A stretch of 64,000 nt of DNA from Ophioderma brevispina (Eukaryota; Echinodermata; Ophiuroidea; Amphilepidida; Ophiodermatidae). A program made the position numbers and the translations under genes. Shown here piece by piece: positions 24,239 through 35,478 of the stretch. The stretch is taken from positions 1 through 64,000 of the forward strand of contig JAMKCH010011811.1 of the NCBI GenBank assembly GCA_023653785.1, in the 5' to 3' direction. Under the pieces are notes generated by a model. The model did not search any database. It was not told the DNA's origin and saw only the letters and a list, made by a program, of their open reading frames with translations. Each line of letters starts with the position of its first letter. Position 1 is the stretch's first letter.

Positions 24239-25139
24239 TTAAAGCAAATACAGCACATTTTTGTCCCCCCCCCCATTTTCAAAATTTGAGATTTCTGCAC
24301 AGTTGTGTTGGTAATTGTCTAGTAAACCATATCAACGAATTAATGCCTAAAGTGCATTTTTTCATAAAAGAAGCCATTTTGTAATTAGAATCAGTATCCC
24401 TGATTGTTATTTAACTGCAGAGCTGGAAACGCCAATTTTCAGTCTGTCCATTGTGAAATGGTGCCACCTCACAAAAATGACCTCTAACTTGACTTGCCCG
24501 AACCAACGGAAGAACAAGATGAGTGGAGACATGTGCACAGCGCTATTTCCTGGCTATTTCATAATGGAAGGACATTTCCAGCATTAAAGAGACATGAGGA
24601 GATTTCCAGAAAGAAGCGCCCCCAATTTTTTTCGAACCCAGGTTTTTTGCATATTTGGAATGTTTTCCAATGTATTAGATCACACCTGAAGTGAATAAGC
24701 CGAATACGCCGTCTTTGTGTAATAAGATGATGATTTAGTACTTTCTGTCATGCACGATAAAAAGTAGAAGCACGGTGTTCTATGGGGAAAATTACGATAG
24801 TCAGGCAAGTTCAAAACAAGGTTTGCGGTTTTCTTTTGTACTTGTTTGTTCAATAAACCTTCGAAATGTTTTTGGTAGGTGGTCTACAATCGATCCAGTG
24901 CAATTTGAGAGAAATTCGTATCCTCAAAAAAATCTCCTCCTGTCACTTTAATTGAATTATTATCGGGATCCAAATTTAATTATCCTAATTACAAAATTCC
25001 TTCTTTTGCAACACATAGACAAGCTTTACCAGACACAAGTTTAGTAAAATAGACAATTACCAATGCAACTTTGCAAAAATCTCATTTTTTTTTTTAAAAA
25101 GGGGGCGCTATTCAAAACAATGTGCTGTTATTTCTTCAA
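24239..25139 (-). mobile_element. MITE family A, interrupted by a family K insertion
   Basis: Reverse-oriented relative of the complete copy at 51154-51707. The end at TTAA 24239-24242 continues aagcaaatacagcacatttt. The interior (gtgccacctcacaaaaatga, cttgacttgcccgaac, ggctatttcataatggaagg) is in reverse order relative to 51154-51707. At 24584 it is broken by family K and resumes at 24952 with attattatcgggatcc. It ends near gggggcgctattcaaaaca with a degenerate TTAA. The family is non-coding. Confidence 0.75.
24584..24951. mobile_element. MITE family K, complete, nested in family A
   Basis: Bounded by TTAA at 24584-24587 and at 24948-24951. The left end ttaaagagacatgaggagat pairs with the right end, whose complement is ttaaagtgacaggaggagat. 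Host family A sequence stops and resumes exactly at these TTAAs, which is direct evidence for insertion at a TTAA target. Other pieces are at 14904-15560 and 42527-42660, and possibly 50610-50650. 368 bases, non-coding. Confidence 0.8.
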
Positions 25140-25500
25140 CTTTGTTAACATGATACAAAAATACTCACAAGACTGCAAACAACAAGATTACTAGATATAC
25201 AAGGAGGGATTTGTAGAAAACATGATTTGGGGATATAAATATAACACATCCAACATTTTTAAAAAGTATAAATCACTAAAAATCTCACAAAGTACAAATT
25301 ATTTCAGTTGTGATCTTTTTGGGAATGATTGACTTTACAAAACTGCAAGGTTAATGACTAGACATGGTTTTCTTCTTTGCATTTCAATTGATCATCTTAC
25401 TTTCTTTCACAGGAAATTTGTTCAAATAATCAAAGAACCACCATGTATGGAGTATAAGACAGTCATAATATGCAAAACTCGAGCTACGCTTACACATATT
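25140..25500. other. No gene seen
   Basis: AT-rich spacer between two mobile elements; nothing recognised. Confidence 0.4.
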
Positions 25501-25506
25501 TGCTCA

Positions 25507-26352
25507 CCAGAGGGTGTTTGAACCAATCCCATAATGCATAGCAATGTGCCTATATTGTACTGTACTAAACACAGGTCAGTACTTCGGGATGAGAAGCATT
25601 CAATATCTCTGGTTGCTCCTCATTGTTTATAATAAATCCTCAACATCAGCAGCAACAAAACACAAACATGTTATATACAAGAGGATGTTCATATGAAGTG
25701 ATAGAAACTGTAGAAGACAGATTAAACTTCAATACTAAATAATTCTACGCTCAGCTGGAATGGTTAAAAGGGGATGGCCCGATTTGAGGATATGAAGTTT
25801 TCATCTTGAAAGATTGGCCTTCACTCCAAAATCCCATCTGTAAAGTTTCGCGCCGATAATTCAATCTGTTTTGATGCAACAGCTAAAAACGTGATTTTGT
25901 AAGACCCATAGAGTACCCATTTTCGCTCGTAACTTCCAAACCAAACATCTTTTGGCTCTAAGATTTCGCAGGGTAAATGAGAAAAATAGTAGCTTTCTTC
26001 TGATACCAAAATGTTGACCACTTCCGGTAAAATCTGGGGCTTCTGGGGACAGGGCTATTAGCAATCGGGCCATGGACCTTTAAACTCAGGCGGATGTATT
26101 GAGTCCATCCCACAATGCACTAGTTTTGGGGAAATCTCACCTCACTTAGGTCATATGATCCAACAAAAATACTATTCTTAACAAATAAATACCTGATTTT
26201 TACACTCCTTTTAGCCAACATAGCATTACTACTTTGGTAATTTTTGGCATGATCATGAAATGCCTTTATCCCTAAATACTGACAGGTGTTTTGTACAGTA
26301 CAATATGGGCACATTGCAATGCATTATGGGGTTGGTTTCAAACACCCTCTGG
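25507..26352. mobile_element. TIR element family P, with family D inside
   Basis: The first ~95 bases (starting accagagggtgtttgaacca) are the near-complement of the last ~95 (ending ttcaaacaccctctggg), both passing through an atgcat-gcaatgtgcc block and a gtactgtac block. Family D lies inside at 25764-26083. A second copy with the same right end is at 31661-32183. No coding sequence. Confidence 0.7.
25764..26083. mobile_element. TTAA-bounded MITE family D, copy 1
   Basis: Left end ttaaaaggggatggcccgat; the complement of the right end is ttaaaggtccatggcccgat. The TTAAs are at 25764-25767 and 26080-26083. The interior (tctgtaaagtttcgcgccga, ccattttcgctcgtaacttcc) recurs in reverse at 56553-56863. 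320 bases. Confidence 0.8.
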
Positions 26353-26716
26353 GTTTAGCTTATAGGTCGACCAGTGTCATTAGCAAATGGTAGAGCTGTG
26401 TTGTGCTGTCCACTGATCCTCAAACGAAACTTGATAGATGTATGATGTTATCGAGGTGTACAAATGATGTCATAAAATTACAAAAAAATCTTATGTTCTT
26501 TACCAGATCTCCTCACTTATGCAATGCTATGCTACATACATCAGCGAATTCTCCCACAAATTGAAGAAATGGCTCAGCAAACACAAATCAAAAGATGATA
26601 ATTTCATTTCCGCTATAAACAAACCCAGGATAGGAGAAGGCTACATCAGTTTCACTTGATAATGTGAAAATATTAGACTATCTAAGGACCATTCACATAG
26701 TGTGTTGGAAGCCATC

Positions 26717-27044
26717 TACCATATTTGTCCTTATTAGTGCCCAAGCACTAAAGTAAGTCATTTTGGGTGGGCACTTACCCGGGGCACTTAGGATGTACAC
26801 CTTTAAAGTCACTTAAAAGTACTTCAGTATGATTAAGTTATGTCCAAATTATTAACAACAGTAACATTTTCAGCCCTGTAAACAAATAGAAAGGATCAGT
26901 ACGTAGTCATTTGCCTCATGAATTTTCCAAGATGGTTGATTTAACATGGACATAAGCATGGTTCTGGGGTGGGTGGGTAATAGGATGGTCTCTCATGAGT
27001 TAGTAAAAAAGTCTGGATGGGTGCTAATAAGAACAAATAAGGTA
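26717..27044. mobile_element. TA-flanked MITE
   Basis: After TA (26717-26718) the left end reads ccatatttgtccttattagt. The complement of the right end is ccttatttgttcttattagc, followed by TA at 27043-27044. A TA duplication with about 25-base TIRs is the pattern of Tc1/mariner-type non-autonomous elements. The 324-base interior is non-coding and unlike the Tc1 element at 138-1957. Confidence 0.7.
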
Positions 27045-27204
27045 CATCAGTACTCAAAACTCTAGTATGAATTGTGACAAAGGACTGAACTTGAAAATCC
27101 GTTCGGGATAACTTACTTTTTGCCCAGGGGAGACGTCATTGTACAACATGATGATGTCATCATTTCGGATCAGTAGATAGCATATCCTAGCACAATCGTC
27201 TGCT

Positions 27205-27250
27205 GACGACATTGGTCAAGCCAGTAAGACGACATTGGTCAAGCCAGTAA
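27205..27250. repeat. Exact 23-base tandem duplication
   Basis: Two perfect adjacent copies of a 23-base unit, gacgacattggtcaag followed by ccagtaa, start at 27205 and 27228. Confidence 0.9.
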
Positions 27251-27254
27251 GACC

Positions 27255-28148
27255 ATTTAAGGTGAGCATAAAATTATGCAGTGTTAAAGTTTAAACTGCC
27301 ATCTACAACAAAACAACATTAACTAATTATTTAATCCCAGAGTACAAATTTGCACAGTGCACCTTAGAATCACCCAATTATACAAAATTCATACAATCAT
27401 TAGCAAAATTGTAAATATACAAACCAATTCTATGTATATCAAATAAATAATTATATTAATTTCTGTGTTGAATATTAACATACTCTCAACTTATTACAAT
27501 AAATACTTTGTTTTACCTCTAATGTTATCCCGATAATCTGTTTTGTCTGAGTATTCCAGAACCAGAACCAGAAAAAATGATTACAATTGGATTTTTGCAG
27601 TTACACACCTTTCATACATGATATAGCAAATATATAACAAGTTGAAAGACCATGGCTTTCGGACGAATTTTATAGAGCAAATTATATACAAGTTAATAAA
27701 ATTCTGTCCAAATACATAGAGCCTGAATCTAGTTTGTAGGCTTACAGTTTGACTAAAAAGGTGCATGGTTTCTGCTAGGGTCTTAAAAAATTACACTGAG
27801 AATAAAATTTTAAAATGTATTGATTTACAATTAATTCATCATAAATATTCCAGATTAACAGAAGAATTGGTAGAATGAGATAGAGAATGGTAAAAATAGT
27901 TTGCAAGTTGCTTGCCTAAATAAAAAAAAAAAAAATATTTGAACGAGAAATGTATAATTAAAATAAACAAAAAATTAAAAAACTGAAAAAAATATTTTTG
28001 GACAGTTTGTGTAGCAAAATCTACTTAGGCTTATTACGGATGGATGTTGTACATGTAGGTATGGAAGGATGATCGATGGTGTATGGACATGGATTTAGGC
28101 AGTAGGCCATGTAACATATACAATTTGGAGGCCCTTTTATTTAAAATT
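27255..28148. other. No gene seen; very AT-rich
   Basis: Long A/T-rich stretches (for example 27920-27995) with no recognisable protein, RNA or recurring repeat. Confidence 0.45.
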
Positions 28149-29097
28149 TTCGTGTTGCTCCAGCGCTGGGGGTTACTTATTTCCTTCACTAAAATTCAAA
28201 CAATATTATCTTAACCACGAAAGCTGTGTCCCACATGAAGGGCACTTATTTAGAAAAATGAATATAAATGTCCAAATTCAATTAGTTACAGAATATCAGG
28301 TGACAATGGATATAAATACCCTCAACATGCTCAAGCGAAACAATGGAGCTAATGATATTCAATAATCGGCCCGGGACACACTTACATTCTTTACATATGT
28401 CTATTGTAATGTGCAATGCAGTTGAATAGACTTCGAATGTCCTTGCCGCATTGGCAAGTACTTCCTCTTCGCGGATAATAAAAAATCTTGAGATTCTACT
28501 GTGTGTTCAATTAACTTTGGACCATATGATAATATTTTTTCGAACAGAACATGTTAAAGGACCAAAAATCATTGAAAGAAAAGCCCCATGGCCGGCAGGA
28601 CTGACCTAATTTGTGCATACTAGACCGCAAGTTATTGTCTTTAAACCCTATTTCTATTCCAATTTCAAAAAGGCAATGGTTTCAGCGACATACATTTTTT
28701 AAAATCATGAGAGAGGTTGGCGATGTCGCCCTTTAAGTCATAAAGAGATACTAGAGCTCAATACGGCGAAAAGTCATAACACCTGATATGGCTTTAAATA
28801 AAATCTTTTCAGAAATCAATTGTTTGCACAAAAAATATTGTTCTCAATTTTTTTGAAAAAAAATAAAGTGTTTTTTTTTAGATTGATGTTGAATATCATT
28901 AGCTCTAGGTTGCCCTTGAGTTTACGTTTTTGTACATAATGGTCCACTGACATTCTGGGAGTAAATTGAGTTGACATTTTATTATTTTTTAAATCATGTG
29001 CACCCCATTTGATAAAATTGAGCTAATTAAAAAAAACACCATATTTTTTTAAATTTTTTAGTGAGGAAGTAGTGATCCCCAGCGCTGGAGCACGAAA
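28149..29097. mobile_element. TIR element, ~950 bases (family C)
   Basis: The left end has ttcgtgttgctccagcgctg followed by gggg, tacttatttccttcact and aaaattcaaa. The right end is the complement of ttcgtgctccagcgctgggg followed by a cactacttcctcactaaaaa block. The TIR is about 45 bases with small indels. The interior is non-coding, with no target duplication identified. Confidence 0.7.
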
Positions 29098-29219
29098 AAG
29101 ATAGTAAATCACGAATTGCTATCATGGCCTAATGATGGATGCTGGACTACGAGTACAAAAATGGTTAAACATTTAATTGCCCACATCTTTTTTCTAAATA
29201 AGATATAGTAAGCCAAAAC

Positions 29220-29900
29220 AACACGCGCAGATTTTACTCCACGTGGTAGACTTACGGCAGCTACACCAGAATGTCTACCGCGCGGAGCTACTGCACAAAG
29301 AGTACCACACTGAGCAATTGCGAGGCGGTTGTAGCTGCAAGATAGGGCTTACAAATTACACAGTTATTAGGTATACAGTAATGTGGCTAATCTGCTGTAC
29401 CTACCCCAATGGCTACCCTGTAGGTGGCCACTAGGTGGAGAGAAGGTGGAGGTTGAGTAGACAGTGACCAGGAGTAGAACACGCAGATTCCAAGTAGCCA
29501 CCCCGCGGTTACCACGACCGCCATTTGAGAGTGGATGAAAATTTCTGAATGAGGGCGCTATTACACTCGGCTCCGTTTAGCTTTTTTGAACGTTTTTTAG
29601 GAAATCATTACGACATTCAATCGGGCATCATCAAAAACCCCCTATTCCCGCCAGTTGTAATAAAAAATGCAAAATATATGCCAAAAATATAAAAAAAAAA
29701 AAAAAATCGTGGCCATGAGAAATACTGCGCGCGCTGAGCTGAGAGCGGGTTAAACCACGTAGCGTACTCCACGACGGTTGCAGACAGCCGCTGTGTGTCA
29801 CTATACGTCTCATGCGGCAAAGGCACCAAAAATACACGGAATCTGGCCGGCGCGTGTGGTACTTCTAGTGCGGTAGGTAATCCTGTCTCCGCGTGGTAGC
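29220..29900. promoter_or_regulatory. CpG-rich stretch with a CTCF-like core; function unknown
   Basis: Within otherwise AT-rich DNA, 29220-29340 and 29720-29900 are visibly richer in G, C and CpG (for example ctaccgcgcggagcta, ctgcgcgcgctgagc, ggccggcgcgtgtgg). The text at 29428-29438, ccactaggtgg, matches the core consensus of the insulator protein CTCF. This could be a promoter, a first exon or a repeat. No protein similarity, TATA box or recurring copy was seen, so the regulatory label is only a possibility. Confidence 0.25.
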
Positions 29901-30374
29901 TGTTGATTAACTACAATGAAGAAATTGGCCGTTGTAGGTATGTTGTAGGAGTGCACAAGCCACAAATAATCATGTTATACCCACAGGGGTCCTCTTCTGG
30001 GGTACTGACGGGTGACGTGGGAGGGAGCGAAACCCCAAAGGTCAACATTTGGACAAAAAGTCAACATTTGGCCATATTTTGTTCTAGATGAACTATGTAG
30101 CCAAAACTTAGGTAGTTTGTAAGAGGGCACAAAATCCCCCTCTAAACTATTGTAATTATTTAGGATGATGCATCTTGTGACTTGGGGGCGGAATCCAGGA
30201 ACGTGATAGGAAGACAATTTGGATACATTTTTAAAAGCAATTCAAGCCCTTTCATTTTGGACAATTGTGTTTAACGATTTACCCCCTCCTGGAGTCTGAC
30301 AGGGGTAGGAAACATCCCAAAAGGTTATCAGAGATGCCATATGGGAGTTGGAAAAAAAATCTGAAAATGCAAAC

Positions 30375-30525
30375 GGAGGGACCGAAGCGACCGGAGTATC
30401 GCCCGAACGGCCGGGGGGTTCCAGGGGCCCACTTAAGGGTCCCTGTGGGGGTCCAGGGGAAAAGCCCCAGTGGGGGCGAGGTGGGCGAAGCCTCGAAAGC
30501 CAGGAGGGTTCGGCACATTAGAGGC
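30375..30525. repeat. GC-rich block with short GC hairpins
   Basis: A 150-base block is strikingly G/C-rich against its surroundings. Successive short complementary words (gtccaggggaaaagcccc; gcgaggtgggcgaagcctcg) would fold into adjacent hairpins. It occurs once in this window and was not classified. Confidence 0.5.
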
Positions 30526-30529
30526 TTAC

Positions 30530-31655
30530 AGGAAAGACCATTTTCTGAGTAAAAATATGCATTCCAAAGAGTTAAACTTAAACTGTAAATGTGAAGAATG
30601 GGGCTAAAGCCTTAGTTCTGGGAATCCAAATCATCTACTACTAGTTATGCTTGTTTGATCAAATTAAAATTGTCAGTATTGAAAGGTCCAAAGTAAACAT
30701 AATGATTAGTGATACAAGGACACGCTTTGGGGCTTTTCCTTTGCAGTTCATGTCCTTGCATTCAAGTGATGCTATCTCCGCAGTTGAACCATGCAAATCC
30801 AGCCTTAAAAATTGCAGCAAGCAATGGATCAAAATTTTGAAGATTGCCGTCACTTAAACACTGTTTACAACCTACCCAAATTTAAGTTCGTCTTCCTATG
30901 TAAACTGCAAAGTTATAGCCTTTCTTGAGTAACTGCTATTGAAACGTTGTCCTTTACTTCTCGATGTCTTTTAAATTGTTTCCAAGGCTTGTAAATTCAA
31001 ATTTGCCTGTTCCTTTTGTCGCTTCGTCGGGAGTTTTCGATAGAAGCAAGCTGCATGCCAGGGAGGTGAACAGCTTTGATTTATGTGTCTCTGATACAAA
31101 ATCCGATGTACGCAAACTATTTAATTCTACCGAGTTCCGATGGACTTTTGAGTGCATCAGAGTCTGAGAGATTCAGATATGATAAACAAGAATCCGTTTT
31201 TTGGTAAAAATCTCAATCTAGGATCAACCAATAAAAATCGGAAGAAAGGAAAAAGTGAAAAAAATAATCTGGAAAATATAGAAAAAATCGGTTTTAATCC
31301 CAGAACATGTAAAAAAATCGGATTTCCGTTAAAAATCGGAAGATTGCATCTATGAGGTTAACATTGACACAGAAAAGGGTCAGAAAAGATGACCTAAATA
31401 TAAGAGAAATTAACAGGTGCAATATAATGGCATGATGGATACACAGCAAAATCCTTACTCATGGTGTGCACCTGCTCTGTATGTATTCTAGGTATACCCA
31501 CTGAGCTATTGGTACCATGGATACATGGTCTAGTCCAGTCAAAACCCTAGAAAATATGCCTAAAATGAATACAATTTTAAAGTACAACACACCTGTTGAA
31601 GCATATTTGTGGAAAGATAAACATGTAACTTCTTCACACTCTTTCACAGCATGGG
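30530..31655. other. No gene seen
   Basis: Short open frames on both strands at 30651-31167 overlap one another and show no recognisable domain or splice structure. Around 31215-31345 there are runs of aaaatcgg-type text. Confidence 0.35.
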
Positions 31656-31660
31656 GTAAA

Positions 31661-32183
31661 ACCAGAGGGTGTATGAGTCTATCTCACAATGCACTACTTG
31701 TTGGAAATTTCACATCAACAAGATCACGCAATCCTACAAAAATCCTATTCTTAGCACATAAAAACCCTGACTCTTACACTCATCTCCGTAACAAGTATAG
31801 GTATCCTAACATACCCTACAAGTGCTAAGACTGAAAGCAACCTAATAAGAAAAAAATCATACATTTTAGTCATTACTTTCTGGACAGACACTTAAACCAC
31901 AAGTAATTGAAGGGAGATTAATGTCTTGAGCACTGCTGTTTTCTTCCTTTTCTGTTAAGTTTTCAGTTGCAAAAAATAACTTATGAGAATTCTACGGACT
32001 TATCTTTCAATAAGCTATTTCTGCAACTTTCAAATGTTTTGAATCTTTTGGGTAAATCACTGATAGTGGCAGTCCTTAAACTTCTTGAACACTTTTTATC
32101 CCAAGGTACTGACATGTGTTTAGTACAGTACAGTATAGGCACATTGCAATACTTTGTGGGATTGATTCAAAACACCCTCTGGG
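31661..32183. mobile_element. TIR element family P, copy 2
   Basis: Left end accagagggtgtatgag; the complement of the right end is cccagagggtgttttgaatc. The stretch cacaatgcactacttg... to aacaccctctgggg parallels 26098-26352 with matching landmarks (atcctacaaaaatcctattc, tactgacatgtgtttagtac). An open frame of 116 codons inside it is not a recognised protein. Confidence 0.65.
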
Positions 32184-32439
32184 GTAAATCTCTTGGCAAT
32201 GTAGTAAACAATGTTGGCCTGCAAATGGATGCCTCCTCTGAAGATGCTCTTTGGCTGATTCGGGCAGGACTGACTGTATACGTAGGTGCTATGGCACTAA
32301 CAAAACTTCATTATTGACAGAGCAGTGAGATTTGACTCAACCAACTATAAAAATATAACATATATTTAAACTAGAATTTTGCAGTTCGCTGCTTTTGGGC
32401 TCACTATATTCTAAGATTATAGCTGTGGGCTGCCAACTT

Positions 32440-32700
32440 ATCTTCAACTTGACCACACATCCTTTGACCTTGGCCACATGACCTTTGTCTCATCAACAAA
32501 TAGAGGGATCCCACATGGCACTTATGACTCAAGTGAGACAACGTTTTAGATGGAGGATCATTTAACTTGTTTAGCTCCATTTTGTCAACTTGACCCACAT
32601 GACCTTTGACCTTAGCACACAACTTTTGACCTAGCCATGCCCTTGACCTCATCAACATAGGAGGGATTCCACTGGTGGCACCTTATGACTCAAGTGTGAT
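32440..32700. repeat. TGACCTTTGACCT-rich repeat
   Basis: Five or more copies of tgacc(t)tttgacc-type words recur over 260 bases, one an exact tgacctttgacct at 32600-32612. The flanking phrases (cacatgacctttg, catcaacatagagggatccc-like) occur twice, suggesting a ~150-base repeat unit. A related block is at 48120-48540. Confidence 0.6.
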
Positions 32701-32704
32701 TCCA

Positions 32705-34385
32705 ACTGAACTTCAACTTTTCATTGGCGGTCAATTTAAAATAAACTTAACTTTTAAAAAAAAAATAACAATTTAGTGACACACACATACACACACACAA
32801 CGGATTGCTAAGTGGTCCTGCCAGCTATAGCTTGCGGCCCACAAAAACTAAAACAACACAATAATCATCTAAAACCTAGTGAAACCGTAGGTTAGCACTA
32901 GCTGCTTCTAGGTCCAACATTAAATTGCATTTTATCATTCAGTAGACATAAACAGTGTGATTTCATTGGTCAACAGTCCAATGAGATCACACTGAAAAAA
33001 TGTGTCTACAAATCATGATACCACTCGGTGCCTACATCAGAACCACTGAACCTAATTAGGCATTTTGAGGAATATACTCCATCTTATCTGATGTATTAAA
33101 TGTCAATGTGTTCAAAATTATTGAACTTGGCATTATAGAGGGAGATTAAACCCTCAAATGCTTTGTGCTATGTCAACACAGGTGAGATTCTGGCCTGAAA
33201 TAATGCTCCAGGACCATAACCACTTTAATTATCTCATAAGGCAGCTATTCACTATTTTCTACTTCAATCGCCAACTCTGATGTTTTCATTTCAATCTCCA
33301 ACTCTAAAATAAAATAATAAAGTAAAATTTTGTGACAGGAGTGAGAAATGAACACCTGACCTTTGGATTACAAGACGAGCACCTATAGACGTACATCACA
33401 CGCCATTCTTTTGTAATACTGAAATAAATACATCGACGGAATGAAGCGCACACACAATCATGAACAGTACTGCTTTGGGACAAGTTAAAAATTTATGCTC
33501 CTGGAGCATGATTTTGAGCCAAAATCTCACATTAGTGTGTTCTTTACACACTATACAAATAAAGTCTTCTCTTGGTTGCTAGTTCAACAGCTTTAGAATA
33601 TCACCTAGGCAATTGTTTAAAAATACTGTTTATGCAGTTAACTTTGGCGTGTTTGTGTGCGACTTCATCTCACTCACTCAGGCCATATCAGGAATAATGA
33701 AAATTTCTTTTGAAAACATTATTATGCTAACCATATAAGGTCAAAACAAAACAACCAAGCTTGTCTCAGAAGAAATGTGAAAAAGGAAAATGCGCTTTTT
33801 TTTATAGAAAAATGCTAATGCGAAATGTGGGATTTTCTTTATTGCATTTTTGGCCCAATTTTTTGGCCGCATTTTCATATTTTTTTTCTGAAAATTAAAA
33901 AAAATCTTTCAAGTGAGCAAAAACTAAAAAAAAATAAGCGCTAAAAGGTCAATTTTCAACAAAATACCTGCGGTCTTTGGGTCCTTCATGTACTATAGTT
34001 TCCACACAGAATCGTGGCCACTATTTGCATACCTTCCGCATTCCTACTGTGTTCAGCCTAAGACACCAGTTTACGTACTTGCATTCCATTTACAAAGTTG
34101 CATAAATACGCCCATACATTACCGCATGGCTTATGTGCGTACCAATTGGTGCCAACTGGCAACATTATTTGCGAGGACTGTAATTTCATTTGTTTCCGGT
34201 AACATTTTGGTAAAATAAGTATGCTCAAAATTTTATGCTAAAAAACATTTGATTAAAAACAAAGTATTCATTTAAAAGCATGATCTAATTCAGCTCCATC
34301 TCCACTACTCTGCCAATTATCCACTTAGGAACCTTCCAACTAAACATGGTGCACTGCAAAGTAGAATCCCTTATAATTCCCCATC
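32705..34385. other. No gene seen
   Basis: Contains a short (AC)n tract at 32780-32797 and A/T-rich runs. No exon-like sequence or recurring repeat was recognised. Confidence 0.4.
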
Positions 34386-34389
34386 ATTG

Positions 34390-34636
34390 TGTGCATGCAA
34401 GAAGGTCATAAGTGCAATAGCTGCCATGTGATGCATCTGTGTGTTGCCAGGTATTAGGATAACTCAATTTATTTTAACTTTAGTGGCTCTTCAAATGGTT
34501 CTTCAAGCTACAAAGTTGCCTGAAGAACCATTTCAAGAGCCACTGACCAAAGACTTGGCTTATAAGTATGTTTGATGAGAACTTCTGTCAAATGGCAGCT
34601 ATTGCACTTACAACCTTCTTGCACTCACACGACAAT
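34390..34636. mobile_element. Fold-back element with an inner hairpin
   Basis: The outer arms match as inverted repeats: left gcaagaaggtcataagtgca then atagctgccat (34398-34428), right the complement of gcaagaaggttgtaagtgca then atagctgccat (34592-34623). At the centre, 34482-34544, lies a second and tighter hairpin. Its left arm agtggctcttcaaatggttc plus ttca pairs with its right arm at 23 of 24 positions, around a loop of about 15 bases. A related element is at 36930-37140, and relatives of the outer arms form 53512-53637. It lies just past the SLCO stop codon and could be part of that transcript's 3' end. Confidence 0.75.
34468..34473 (-). terminator. Possible polyadenylation signal for SLCO
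   Basis: AATAAA on the minus strand, about 680 bases past the SLCO stop codon and inside the fold-back element. In AT-rich DNA this hexamer is common by chance, so support is weak. Confidence 0.2.
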
Positions 34637-35149
34637 ATATGTTCATTCCAACATTATGCTGTATGTCTGGAATCTGTATAAGTCTGTATATCTCATTTTT
34701 AATTATTTTTAAAGGAGATCTACAATGGGAAAAAATGATTGCAAAACAAGTTAATTTTGCATCTAAAAATATCAGGGTCCATTTGCATATTTATAACCAA
34801 GGTCAAAGATCATTCAGGTCATTTTTTAAAAGTTTGTCCAATTCTAGCAGAAACGTGGTGAAAATAATCTTGCGTATCAGGTGAACATGTAAAATATCAA
34901 AATGGTGTTATCTGGGGTCAAAGGTCATCCGCAGGTTAAAATTTTCATATTCATGTCCCCATTTTCAAAATGCAATGGTTTGCAAACATTTTTTCTGGTC
35001 AAAGATCTCCTTTAAAGTGCTATGACCATACTTCACTTGAAAGCAGATCAAGAGTAAATTTGGCAGCAATGACACAATGATTCAAATACAAGATGATCAC
35101 GATAAAAAAAGAAATGTCCAGAAACATGCCAGATACTGCGATGAAATCA

Positions 35150-35478
35150 TCAAGTGACAATGTCTTGCATATCTAAGTCAAATGTTTCCGATCCATTGGG
35201 TACCGGCTCCAACTCGCTACAACCATTAACTGTCGAAACTGTGGACGCTCTCAGTTGATGACGCTTTATCTTCTTGGTCTGCCTGTACGCCATGAGCCAC
35301 GTTAATGTGGCAAACAGAAGGGAGGCGCACTTGAGGCCTGTACAGAGTCCCAAGTACCCGAAGTAGAAGCGGTTGTTGTCGTATTCCCAGCATGCACCTC
35401 TGTTGCCACAGTGATTCTGCCAGAAGATACAGGTGTTGTCTATGACGGCACCGAAATAAACTGGTGCTGGAATGTAAC
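35150..35478 (-). CDS. SLCO: SLCO (organic anion transporter) terminal coding exon
   Basis: Encodes the C-terminal end of an OATP-type plasma-membrane transporter, which carries large organic anions such as bile salts, hormone conjugates and drugs. The exon follows an acceptor (ttctgttcccag) and starts in phase 1, so the last G of the previous exon plus GT makes glycine. The translation opens GYIPAPVYFGAVIDNTCIFW, then QNHCGNRGACWEYDNNRF, a highly conserved OATP signature with two paired cysteines. The final membrane helix follows (about YFGYLGLCTGLKCASLLFAT to TWLMAYR), then a basic, short cytoplasmic tail ending DMQDIVT, stop at 35150-35152. The tail ending is not a canonical PDZ motif. Family assignment is firm; the subfamily is not, though the GACWEYD text is closest in style to the SLCO4/5 groups. 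Confidence 0.93.

Noticed and set aside
31967..32317. A 116-codon plus-strand frame with hydrophobic stretches
   Set aside because: It lies mostly inside TIR element P. The corresponding part of the other P copy is not open, and no family is recognised.
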